From Brachionus koreanus (Eukaryota; Rotifera; Eurotatoria; Ploima; Brachionidae), in the NCBI GenBank assembly GCA_016987375.1, contig PJRA01000143.1, positions 526,523-549,139 of the forward strand: 22,617 bases of DNA, given 5' to 3'. A model generated the notes under the pieces. The model saw only the letters and a program-made list of their open reading frames with translations. It was not told the origin of the DNA and made no database searches. The position numbers were made by a program, and so were the translations under genes. Each line of letters opens with the position of its first letter. The first letter of the stretch is position 1. Below are positions 8,141-16,059 of this stretch, in pieces.

Positions 8141-9671
8141 TTAGAGTAGCATGCTAGCTGGGTTCTCCATATACTTTTTAAAGTGTTCTAGCCACTTGGC
8201 ACCGACAGCCCCATCAACTACTCTGTGATCAGCTGACAAAGTTACGCTCATAAAAGTGGCAACTCTGTGTCTTTAACATTTAAAAAAAATAAAAGTAGGA
8301 ATAATTATCTCAGCTATTTTTTAACAATTACCCGTTTTTGTCGTCCGGGACTACCCGTTTGTCGGCACCACCGACAGCAAGAATGCACGATTGAGGCGGA
8401 TTGATGACAGCAGAGAACGATTTGATGCCAAACATGCCCAGATTCGAAATAGTAAAAGTTCCGCCCATAAACTCATGCGGTTGAAGCTTGTTCTCTTTGG
8501 CTTTTTGGGCCAAACTGGTCACATCAAAATTAATGCTTGACAATCCCTTTTGATCTGCATTGAACACTATTGGTGTAATAAGACCATTTGGTGTAGCAAC
8601 TGCTACGTTTATATCAACATTGTTGTATTTGCGAATGTATGTGTCCATCCATGCCGAGTTTGCCTCGGGTACTTTTTTACATGCCATCGCCGAAGCTTTG
8701 ATAACAAAGTCATTAATTGAGATTTTTATGCTTTCTTTTGCCAATTGGTCATTCAGATCTTTTCTTACTTTTAGAACGTTTTCGAGCTCAACATCAACGG
8801 TTAAGTAATAGTGTGGCACGGTTTGTTTAGACTGGGTAAGACGCTTGGCAGTAACAGCTCGATAATTGTTTATGTCCAAATCTTCGTAACTGACACCCGA
8901 TGCAGGTCGAGCAGGGACAGCCTTTGGTGTTTCAACTACATAGTTTTGCACATCTTGAGCTCTAACTTGGCCGTCTGGACCAGATGGAGCTACCAAAGCC
9001 AAATCAATATTTCGTTCAGCAGCAAGTTTTCTAGCCAAAGGTGTTGCAAAAATTCGTTCAGTTGATGCTCTAACAGGTTGAGCTTGCGGTGCAGGACTTG
9101 ATGGTGCTGGCGGCGGTGGTGGTGGCGGAGTGTAAGTCTGTACTGGTTTTGGTGTTTCTGCTTTTGTTTCTTCGACTACTGGCTTTGCTTCCGAAGCTGG
9201 TTCGGCCTCTGGTTTATAGTCAGCAAAAGCAGCAATTTGTGATTCGTCACTCACCATAATACACAAAAGAGTCCTTAATGGCAAGTCTTTGCTCTTCTCT
9301 GGAACGAGTATTTTGGCTATGTAGCCTTCGTCGGTGGCTTCAAGACCCATTGTTGCCTTATCCGTCTCTATTTCGGCAATCAAGTCTCCTTCCATTACGT
9401 GATCACCTTCTTTTTTGGCCCATTTTGCCAGCGTGCCTTGTTCCATTGTCGGCGATAGAGCTGGCAAAACGATTTTTGTGTGTTCCGGAAAAGAGGCCAA
9501 AAATCGTTTGTTTATTTTAAAGCTGTTGAGTACAGTTAATTTTGGTGCTGATGGCTTAGAAGCGACTGTACTTAGGCGCACAAGTCGAGACATTGAATAG
9601 GACCGTTGCGGCACCATACTTAATAAACTTGTCAGTCGTTTGCTCGACGTGGACACCAAAGCTCGCTGCAT
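8141..9671 (-). CDS. DLAT: Dihydrolipoamide acetyltransferase, E2 of mitochondrial pyruvate dehydrogenase
   Basis: E2 core of the pyruvate dehydrogenase complex; it transfers acetyl groups from lipoamide to CoA in the mitochondrial matrix. Two exons, 8332-9671 and 8141-8270, are joined across a 61-bp GT-AG intron (8271-8331) and give 489 residues. Residues 1-60 are rich in Arg and Ser and poor in acidic residues, like a matrix-targeting peptide. A single lipoyl domain spans about 64-145, with the lipoyl-lysine motif ETDKA at Lys105. A Pro/Ala linker with a polyproline run follows, then the E3-binding domain at about 205-245 ([11 protein letters not shown]). The catalytic acyltransferase domain runs from about 260. 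The second exon supplies the catalytic DHRVVDG (His462, Asp466). Vertebrate DLAT usually has two lipoyl domains; one is normal in many lower eukaryotes and in PDHX. The intact His-x3-Asp motif argues for a working E2 rather than PDHX. Confidence 0.93.
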
Positions 9672-9883
9672 TTTTGTTCAATAATCTAAAAACAAAGCGT
9701 TTAAGCGTCACAATAGATACTTTTGATCTAAATTTTATGTAATAACTAGTTTGAATTTAATCGGAATAACAACAAAAATTTGCAGTTTTGATTTAGAAAT
9801 TCAGCTGTATACCAGATTAAAAGTGCTTGGCTTCAACATTGCAAATATCAATTTAATTTTTGCTTGCTATTATATTGTAGAGA

Positions 9884-10101
9884 AATTTTTCTGTCAGCCA
9901 CCCTCCTATTTTGAAAAACCGGGCTTGGGACCGGCTTGGGCATAGTTATGGCCAACAGAAGAAGACTGTGGGACGTTGATCAATGAACAAGATCACTCAA
10001 CCGAGCACCATGTGCTGCGATCTCGATCTTGCTCACGACTAGCTTGGAACCACAAACCAAGCATTATTCTCCATTTTGGAGAATACTTAACTTTGTCTTC
10101 T
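9884..10101 (+). repeat. Structured 206-bp repeat, copy 1 (core 9896-10101)
   Basis: GC-richer than its surroundings. The core is identical over 206 bp to 15521-15726 and differs at two bases from copy 2; 12 more bases on the left (9884-9895) match copy 2. Inverted repeats in the core: TTGG-CAT/ATG-CCAA at 9936-9955; a closing stem AGAAGAC (9960-9966) with GTCTTCT (10095-10101). Inside it are CAAGATC/GATCTTG (9988/10025) enclosing AGCAC/GTGCT (10004/10012), GCTTGG/CCAAGC (10042/10057) and ATTCTCC/GGAGAAT (10066/10078). It lies 213 bp upstream of the DLAT start codon. It could be a SINE or a structured non-coding RNA gene. Strand is given only as the orientation shared by all copies; the transcribed strand is unknown. 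Confidence 0.85.
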
Positions 10102-10304
10102 TTGTTTTTTAATTTATGTGTTTCTGTTTTTCTAATAAGCTATTGTTGTTATTTTTTGAAATATTGAATAGATGCTTTTTTTCAAAAGAAACACTATACA
10201 AATTAGTCAAAAGTTTTATTTAACTTTATCATTAAACTTATAAATATAATGCTTGAAACAAAAATATTTAATAATTTAATACAACTTAAAACCTTTAATG
10301 GTTA
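10102..10304. other. Spacer after structured repeat copy 1
   Basis: AT-rich. It shows only weak similarity to the right flanks shared by copies 2 and 3. No gene was seen. Confidence 0.4.
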
Positions 10305-10395
10305 AGGTATTTGAAATTCTTTCTCCTTAATTTTAAAAAGAGAAAACAAGCCTTTTTAAATAAAGGGGAAAGAATTTCAAATAATAATAACCTTA
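10305..10395. repeat. Long imperfect hairpin, pre-miRNA-sized
   Basis: Arms 10308-10340 and 10351-10383 pair almost throughout. The outer 16 bp (TATTTGAAATTCTTTC with its complement at 10368-10383) are perfect, and the inner part has a few mismatches. The loop is about 10 bases. A further AAGGT/ACCTT match extends the stem outward past a small bulge. The size resembles a pre-miRNA or a tiny foldback element. The ORF that runs through it reads as a by-product of the hairpin. Confidence 0.65.
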
Positions 10396-11621
10396 AAATT
10401 TTAAAAAAAGTGCTCCAGTCTGGTGCTAGATACATGTTTGAAATTTGCTTGACTGGACTAAGTGAAATTAATAACATAACAGTTCATGGAACTATCTTTA
10501 TTCATGAACTTCAAACCTACTTTGATGTAATGTCATAAAAAAATTTCTTTAGGCATTAAGTAGTTCTCTCTATAACTAAAACATCGGTTGAGCTGGTCAT
10601 TCTTAATAAATACAGCATTGAAAGTCAAACATATAATCGTCAGGCCTGATTTTTTTATAAGAGTTTTTCAATTACTTACTGAATATAATCAATAGTGTAT
10701 AGTAAAAATCATAAAAAGATGCGCTTAGTTTCTCTGATTTGATGAGTCTAGAACAACGATGATTGAGGGTAGATTTAATACAAATTAATAAATGATTTTG
10801 AGATGATAAATTTTGATAAAGAAATAAACTATGCAAATAGCTTATGCCTTAATTTAAGAAGAGAAAATAATCATAAACTTTCAAGAGAGAATAGGATAAA
10901 AGGAAGTCATTTTTTTGCTTATTCACTCCTTGTGAAGCATAGGATCATTACTTTTGAGTTGTTAAATCATGGACTAAGCTACAATAAAGAAAATAATATA
11001 CTATAAAGAAGCAATATCAGCAAGGACAGTAATAAAGAAATATTCTAATAGCTCGCTTTCCTAACCAAACAAGGCTGCTTACCATAATAACTTATTACAG
11101 AAATTCTTCAGAAAATTTCACGATAGCGTTAATAATTTTCTCTCGAGAGCCAACATCTATATTAACTAGCCTATAAAACTATTTCGCTTTTCTTCTATAG
11201 TAATTACTGTATAATTAGATCTATTTCTCAAATAAATAATTATTCTTCTTTTCAATAAAACGTTTAAAACTCATTTCTCATGGACTACAATGGAGCACTT
11301 TACCTCAGTAACTACTGCTACTTTAAATATATCATCGTCACACCTGATTTTTTTGTAAGGGTTTGTCAATTACAATTACTTCATCTAAAACTGAAAACTC
11401 CCAATCCTTATTCTCATCTATTAAAAATTACTTGAATGTCTGATTAAAAAAAAACCGTTATGTGTAGAACAATGGGAGGGGTTAGAGAATAGAAAGTAGG
11501 TAGTATGGAGTAGTTTTGAAAGAGGTAGCTAAAAGCAATTGGAGAAATCATAGGGAGTGTTGTGTGGCTTATAATTGACTCTCAAGTTGAGTTAGGCAAC
11601 AACAACATTTTCAAAAAAAAA
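10396..11621. other. Intergenic stretch with weak internal repeat
   Basis: No gene was recognised. Positions about 10635-10670 and 11328-11370 resemble each other in the same orientation (ATCGTCA, CCTGATTTTTTT, TAAG, TCAATTA), suggesting an old tandem or dispersed duplication. A 67-codon ORF at 10803-11006 has no recognisable motif. A purine-rich patch at 11470-11570 leads into the LINE remnant, so part of this may be decayed LINE sequence. Confidence 0.4.
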
Positions 11622-12475
11622 ATAACCGAATTAGGTGTCCCACAAGGCAGTGTCCTTGGTGACATAACGGTGACCAACTTTGTTTAACATTTTCTTTAGC
11701 GACATTATAGACTGTTTAGATGTCAATAAGGCTGCTTTTGCCGATGATTTAACTGTTTGGTCGACACTTCTCTGCAGAAAAAAACAGCTGGATGACCAAA
11801 TGGCGACTAAAAGTGAGCACAAAAAAACTGCATCTATTCTTTTTAATCATGAAAACAGATTCTATAGTTAAAAGCTGAAACTCATCTATGATGAAGTAAC
11901 AATTAACAGTGAAAAAATCCGAGATTTCTAAGTATCACTCTGAATTTAGGTCTAAGACTAAACGAATTTGCAAAAAATATAAAAGACCGAACTACTCGGC
12001 GTCTAATCAATGATCAAATCAATCAGTGGTAAAAATTGGGGAGCATCTAGTATAATAAAAATGATAACATACAAGGGACTAATTAGACCAATTATCGACT
12101 ATGTTCCTTTTGCTCTACTAGTCATGTTCAAGAAAAATCAAAATTTATTATAAGGTATACAACGAAAAGCCATTAAGTACTCCTAGAACAAACCTAGAGA
12201 TTGATGAGGGTGTCCTATGCAAAACCAAAGCTCGTCCAACAATTTTTGGTATTATCAAATAGAGTAAAGAAATGTCAAGTAGCAGATATTTCAAACTCGA
12301 CCCGGACAATAGTCTCTTCCTTGATCTGGAAAAATATAACAATGAAAAATTCGAAACAAGCAATGATGGGTTAAAAGGGATCATTATCTCGAAATCCATG
12401 TGGCAAATGTTAATAAACTTTATTAAGTCAAGACAAATTAGGCAACATCAATTTTTGATATTAACGTATTAAACA
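11622..12475 (+). pseudogene. LINE reverse transcriptase remnant with FADD box
   Basis: The reading begins with ITELGVPQGSVLGD at 11622, the conserved reverse transcriptase GVPQGS motif. After a frameshift it passes through LFNIFFSDII and KAAFADDLTVW (about 11735-11763), where F-A-D-D is the catalytic Asp pair. After more frameshifts and stops it continues as YDEVTINSEKI, then KNWGASSIIKMITYKGLIRP and IIDYVPFALL, the usual post-catalytic region. The last part (12180-12420) reads KPKLVQQFLVLSNRV in another frame. Several stops and frame changes make it non-functional. The upstream endonuclease and the 3' end are not recognised. It retains the part of the enzyme that the remnant at 3964 has lost. 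Confidence 0.75.
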
Positions 12476-12670
12476 TTTTAAAAATCAACTCTTAATTTTT
12501 AAATTATTTTTTCTAAAAAAAATAATTTTTGTTTAAAAAAATTTCAATTATGAAAACTAAAATTTTATTTAAATTAAATAAATGAAGTGTTAATCAGTCG
12601 ACTTTCGCGATAGCATTAGTCTTTTGATTAACCTTGAAATAGAAAAAGAAAAACAAATTTTAATAAATTT

Positions 12671-13240
12671 TTATTTATCCAACTTTGTAGCCAATTCATA
12701 ATTACTCGAATCAATAATCTGTTGTTGAATTAGAATATCAAAAGCCTTTTTAAGACGTCTGAATATTTCCATTAGTACATCATTGTCCAGTTTGTATCCA
12801 TGTCTAATTTTGTTTAAAACGTCATTAAAAACAGCAGACACATCTTCAACAATTTTGCTAAAAGTTGAGCCAAAATGAATCCAAAATTGAACAAGACTTT
12901 GTTGCTCCTCCTCTTTTAAATTCTTCATTTGCTCTATGACCAGAATTTCTTGCTGTCTTAACATCTCTTTAATCCTAGCAAAATATTCTTGAATTTTTTT
13001 TTGATTTTTTTCAGTCACTTCGGCCACATCGTCCCCTTTTAATTCAGTCTCACCTGACGGACCAGTCAACTGGGTCCAAAAGTAAGAAATACTATCGTAC
13101 AAACTCTTGGGAAAATATTTAAATTGACAAAATTTGGATGAAAAATCCTGAGCTCTTTTAAGAACAAGTCTAAGAGTTGGATTTTTATTGACGTAGCTCA
13201 AAGTTATTGTCTTTGTCTTATCGGCTGTGTTAGAATTCAT
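12671..13240 (-). CDS. Unrecognised helical protein A, paralogue of the divergent neighbour
   Basis: 189 residues, single exon, ATG at 13238-13240. No signal peptide or membrane span is evident. Most of the chain looks alpha-helical and charged, with a likely amphipathic or coiled segment from about residue 75 on. The centre contains VIEQMKNLKEEEQQ followed by VQFWIHF and a KI-rich helix ending NKIRHGY. Protein B (13380-13832) matches this block: VINEMPKL, RQQ, VKFWTHA, then KNIRNGL. The shared Q-Q-x3-V-x-FW-x-H pattern shows common descent. A second FW (YFWTQLTGPSG) lies near the N-terminal third. I do not recognise the family and propose no function. Head-to-head with B, 139 bp between start codons. 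Confidence 0.75.
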   Translation of the reverse strand: MNSNTADKTKTITLSYVNKNPTLRLVLKRAQDFSSKFCQFKYFPKSLYDSISYFWTQLTGPSGETELKGDDVAEVTEKNQKKIQEYFARIKEMLRQQEILVIEQMKNLKEEEQQSLVQFWIHFGSTFSKIVEDVSAVFNDVLNKIRHGYKLDNDVLMEIFRRLKKAFDILIQQQIIDSSNYELATKLDK

Positions 13241-13280
13241 TTTTGTTGTTATTGTTGAAAAAAATCAACGATTCGAAAAG

Positions 13281-13292
13281 CTTAAATATAAA
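13281..13292 (-). promoter_or_regulatory. Candidate TATA box for protein A gene
   Basis: The minus strand reads TTTATATTTAAG about 41-52 bases upstream of the A start codon. It is a TATA-like element by pattern only. Confidence 0.4.
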
Positions 13293-13328
13293 GGGTTTTG
13301 AATTTGAAAAACACTCGTGTATCGGCTG

Positions 13329-13337
13329 TATATAAAG
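13329..13337 (+). promoter_or_regulatory. Candidate TATA box for protein B gene
   Basis: TATATAAAG lies 43-51 bases upstream of the B start codon and is followed by a GA-rich tract (13338-13355). If it works at the usual distance, the 5' UTR would be only about 15-25 bases. Confidence 0.5.
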
Positions 13338-13370
13338 AGAAAGAGAGAGAAAGAAATTGTTGTTTAGTTT

Positions 13371-13376
13371 ATGTAA
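13371..13376 (+). promoter_or_regulatory. Start-stop element (ATG TAA) just before protein B start
   Basis: ATG directly followed by TAA, then AAG, then the real ATG at 13380, all in one frame. Minimal start-stop uORFs can stall ribosomes and lower translation of the main ORF. Whether it lies within the transcript is unknown. Confidence 0.4.
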
Positions 13377-13379
13377 AAG

Positions 13380-13832
13380 ATGGAGGAAATTTTTTCAGGC
13401 CTAGACTTGGAAAGCAGTTTGTTCAAGTCTTTGATAGAAGATTCAAGTTTAAGCTCAATCCGGGTTGTTGAAGAATTTGCAGAGAATTTATTTAGACATA
13501 TTAAAAAAGCCAACAATAGTCTAAGTGAATATATGACCACTGATGAATATAGTAGAGTAATTAGTGAAACGTTTAAGAAAATGAAAAATTGCTTGGAAAA
13601 AACTGAAGCTCAAGTTATAAATGAAATGCCCAAGTTATCGGCTAGGCAACAACGAGAAGTTGTAAAATTTTGGACCCACGCTAGCAAATTTTTCGAAAAA
13701 ATTATTCACACAATAAGCGATGCATTAAAATGGTTAATTAAAAACATAAGAAATGGATTAAGATGGGTTAAGGACAAAATAACTTCAATTTATGATTATC
13801 TTGTAACTCTTTTCAATTTTTTGAATTATTAA
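13380..13832 (+). CDS. Unrecognised helical protein B, paralogue of protein A
   Basis: 150 residues, single exon, ATG at 13380. No N-terminal signal peptide is evident. It is mostly charged helix: an N-terminal region of about 50 residues, then RVISETFKKMKNCLEKTEAQ, then the block shared with protein A (EMPKLSARQQ, VVKFWTHASKFFEKI). The last 35 residues (from KWLIKNIRNGL to NFLNY) are strongly amphipathic, basic then aromatic, and might contact a membrane; that is inferred. AATAAA appears about 60 bases after the stop, and structured repeat copy 2 begins 80 bp after the stop, so it could be in the 3' UTR. The family is unknown. Confidence 0.75.
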   Translation: MEEIFSGLDLESSLFKSLIEDSSLSSIRVVEEFAENLFRHIKKANNSLSEYMTTDEYSRVISETFKKMKNCLEKTEAQVINEMPKLSARQQREVVKFWTHASKFFEKIIHTISDALKWLIKNIRNGLRWVKDKITSIYDYLVTLFNFLNY

Positions 13833-13911
13833 GTTTATATATTGTATATATTCTAAATTGTTAAGCAACGAATTAATTTATTTTTATTAAAATAAAATTA
13901 TTTTTTTTTTT

Positions 13912-14129
13912 AATTTTTCTGTCAGCCACCCTCCTATTTTGAAAAATCGGGCTTGGGACCGGCTTGGGCATAGTTATGGCCAACAGAAGAAGACTGTGGG
14001 ACGTTGATCAATGAACAAGATCACTCAACCGAGCACCATGTGCTGCGATCTCGATCTTGCTCACGACTAGCTTGGAACCACAAACCAAGCATTATTCTCC
14101 ATTTTGAAGAATACTTAACTTTGTCTTCT
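13912..14129 (+). repeat. Structured 206-bp repeat, copy 2 (core 13924-14129)
   Basis: The same 218-bp unit as copy 1 without any indel. It differs from the other cores at 13947 (T for C) and 14107 (A for G); the latter breaks one pair of the terminal 7-bp hairpin. All other inverted repeats are intact. A T-rich run precedes it. Similarity with copy 3 continues on the right to about 14216. Confidence 0.85.
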
Positions 14130-14216
14130 ATTTTTTTTAAATTTTGAATTTATGGTTAGTTTTTCAAAAATGAAATAATCTTCTAAAATGTTTGGGTATC
14201 TCAAATGGGTAAATTT
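14130..14216 (+). repeat. Right extension of structured repeat, copy 2
   Basis: It matches 15727-15802 (TTTTTCAAAAATGAAATAAT, TTCTAAAATGTTTGG, AAATGGGTAAATT) with an insertion of about 14 bases here. The match to copy 1 stops at the core boundary or is very weak. Confidence 0.65.
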
Positions 14217-14391
14217 AAATGCCAAGCCTAATATGAAAAACTAAATTAGAAATTATTTCTAGGCCTTATCAAATTGATGATTATTTAATGTATTTAAATT
14301 CAAAGTACAGTTTTATTCTAAATGGAGACCAAAAATTAGTCTTAATGAAGCATTCTAAAAATAAAAGGAAACTAATTCTGGAAATAATTTA

Positions 14392-15378
14392 TTATGAAAT
14401 TTTAACAAATTCTCCTGTTTTTAATCCAAAAAATTTTTTGCTTAATTCATAAAAACAAAATGAAGTAGAAACCATTGGCACAGCTCTAATATAATTAAGT
14501 GTAATGCCCCGGTAGAGACCCTTTACGACACCGTATTTTGAATAGACATATCCAAACGTGTCAATTATGCCCATTTTAGTGTTTGCTTCGGATATCATTC
14601 CACTTAGTTGCATGTGTCGCCTTACCACGTCCAAAGGATAAGTTATGGTCTGAGCGACAATGCCAGTCAAAGCACCACATAATAATTTTCCCACAACAGT
14701 CAATTCATAATAAATATGTGTTTCGCTCGTCGAAGATTTATGACTACCAAGATGAGTTAAATATTTGTAGTGATTTTTGAGAACAAACTTTTTAATATGC
14801 TCGAAAGAGGAGAAAGAAATACCAGCATATGGAACCATGCCCATAACAGTGATCAAATAACCACGGTAATAAGATTTAATGCTTTTGCTTTCAGAGTATA
14901 TTTTTATCACAGCATCCACTATTCCCTTGTAGACGTGTTCACCTTTGAATTGGAAAGCAAGTCGAGACCGAATCACATCCAATGGATAGGTAAAACTAAC
15001 TGCAGTTATGCCTGCCAGACTCCCACAAGCAAGACTGTTAAACACATTTCCCGACTTGTCTTTGAATATTCTTTTATTCAATGATTTAAATGTCTCGTAA
15101 GAGGTAAATTGAAGAGCTGCGTATGGAAATATGCGAATCATTTGCGCACCATTGCCTTTGTATAACGCTAGAAAGCCTTCTATTTGGTATATACGATAGA
15201 ACGACTCGAAAATACCGAAGCCGTCATAGTGCCTTGAGTGGACTTGTTTGAGAATTTTAACTCTATCAATTGGAGCTACTAGTGTTTTGGCCACAGAGCC
15301 TGCAATGCCACCGGAAACAAATGTTTTCCAATTGAAGTGCTTGAAAACTGATGAGTTTTGATTATCGGTAGAAGCCAT
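14392..15378 (-). CDS. SLC25A16: Mitochondrial carrier, SLC25A16-like (Graves disease carrier family)
   Basis: Inner-mitochondrial-membrane solute carrier. Family members of this type are linked to CoA or its precursors; the exact substrate cannot be read from sequence. It is a single exon of 328 residues when started at the ATG at 15376-15378 (MASTDNQ); the frame is open eight more codons upstream but without ATG. There are three tandem carrier repeats, each with the Px[DE]xx[KR] signature: PIDRVK at about residue 36, PLDVIR at about 132 and PLDVVR at about 248. The resemblance to vertebrate SLC25A16 is strong in the first repeat (VAPIDRVKIL, YKGNGAQMIRIFPY), the middle (RLAFQFKGEHVYKGI) and the last (CGALTGIVAQTITYPLDV, GLYRGITLNYIR). 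SLC25A42 is the main alternative. The gene lies between two same-orientation structured repeats. Confidence 0.88.
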   Translation of the reverse strand: MASTDNQNSSVFKHFNWKTFVSGGIAGSVAKTLVAPIDRVKILKQVHSRHYDGFGIFESFYRIYQIEGFLALYKGNGAQMIRIFPYAALQFTSYETFKSLNKRIFKDKSGNVFNSLACGSLAGITAVSFTYPLDVIRSRLAFQFKGEHVYKGIVDAVIKIYSESKSIKSYYRGYLITVMGMVPYAGISFSSFEHIKKFVLKNHYKYLTHLGSHKSSTSETHIYYELTVVGKLLCGALTGIVAQTITYPLDVVRRHMQLSGMISEANTKMGIIDTFGYVYSKYGVVKGLYRGITLNYIRAVPMVSTSFCFYELSKKFFGLKTGEFVKIS

Positions 15379-15520
15379 GCAAACAATAACACAGAGCAAC
15401 AACTATTTCATTATTTTATTTTTAAATTTATAAAATTATGAAGTTAAATAAATTATTTAAAGTAACTAATTTATGTTAACTTATTTTAGTTAAAAAAAAA
15501 TTGTGATTAACAACAAAACA

Positions 15521-15726
15521 AGCCACCCTCCTATTTTGAAAAACCGGGCTTGGGACCGGCTTGGGCATAGTTATGGCCAACAGAAGAAGACTGTGGGACG
15601 TTGATCAATGAACAAGATCACTCAACCGAGCACCATGTGCTGCGATCTCGATCTTGCTCACGACTAGCTTGGAACCACAAACCAAGCATTATTCTCCATT
15701 TTGGAGAATACTTAACTTTGTCTTCT
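15521..15726 (+). repeat. Structured 206-bp repeat, copy 3
   Basis: Identical to the core of copy 1 over all 206 bases, with every inverted repeat intact. The left 12-bp extension of copies 1 and 2 is absent; the sequence before the core here is ACAACAAAACA. It lies 143 bp upstream of the carrier gene's start codon, as copy 1 lies upstream of DLAT, both on the opposite strand to the gene. Confidence 0.85.
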
Positions 15727-15802
15727 ATTTTATGGTTGGTTTTTCAAAAATGAAATAATCTTCTAAAATGTTTGGTTAAGTCAAAAGTCAAATGGGTAAA
15801 TT
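15727..15802 (+). repeat. Right extension of structured repeat, copy 3
   Basis: It matches 14130-14216 next to copy 2, with a short deletion near the start and a variable middle. This shows that copies 2 and 3 share a longer unit than copy 1. Confidence 0.65.
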
Positions 15803-16059
15803 AGTTACTTAATCACTTATTGTACTTTAGCCATTGCTTGTTTTAAACTATTACGTAATCAAAAAATTTATGGAAAATGGTTTTTAAATATTCTGAATAA
15901 ATCATCAATCAGTAATAATTTATACGGTGGATTTTATAGAAGTATATCGGTCTATAAGATAAAGAAATTATTCCCAAACTAAATAATATCCAAACAATTG
16001 TTCACTTAGACCATCGTCTTTTATTTATTTAAATACTGAATTAATTTTTTTCCTTTAGC
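15803..16059. other. AT-rich spacer
   Basis: No gene or clear repeat is visible before the MITE at 16060. Confidence 0.4.

Noticed and set aside
8560..9600. Several plus-strand ORFs opposite the PDH E2 gene
   Set aside because: They are antisense shadows of a well-conserved minus-strand coding region and show no motif of their own.
9896..10101. Possible tRNA-derived promoter (A/B boxes) or snRNA identity for the structured repeat
   Set aside because: On the minus strand a GTTCCAAGC resembles a B box and GGTGCTCGGTTGAGT resembles an A box, but neither fits the consensus well and their order is wrong. I found no convincing Sm site.
9976..10167. Plus-strand ORF of 63 codons across structured repeat copy 1
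   Set aside because: It covers the hairpin-rich repeat and has no protein motif; the non-coding structure explains the sequence better.
10311..10538. 75-codon plus-strand ORF (and its antisense)
   Set aside because: Its first third is the two arms of the hairpin at 10305-10395, and the remainder shows no recognisable domain.
10803..11006. 67-codon ATG ORF on the plus strand
   Set aside because: It has no recognisable domain, no neighbours and the length is within what AT-rich random sequence gives; mentioned only in the spacer note.
12272..12472. 66-codon plus-strand ORF after the second LINE remnant
   Set aside because: Another frame of the same stretch reads like the LINE tail, so this ORF is a shadow within a pseudogene.
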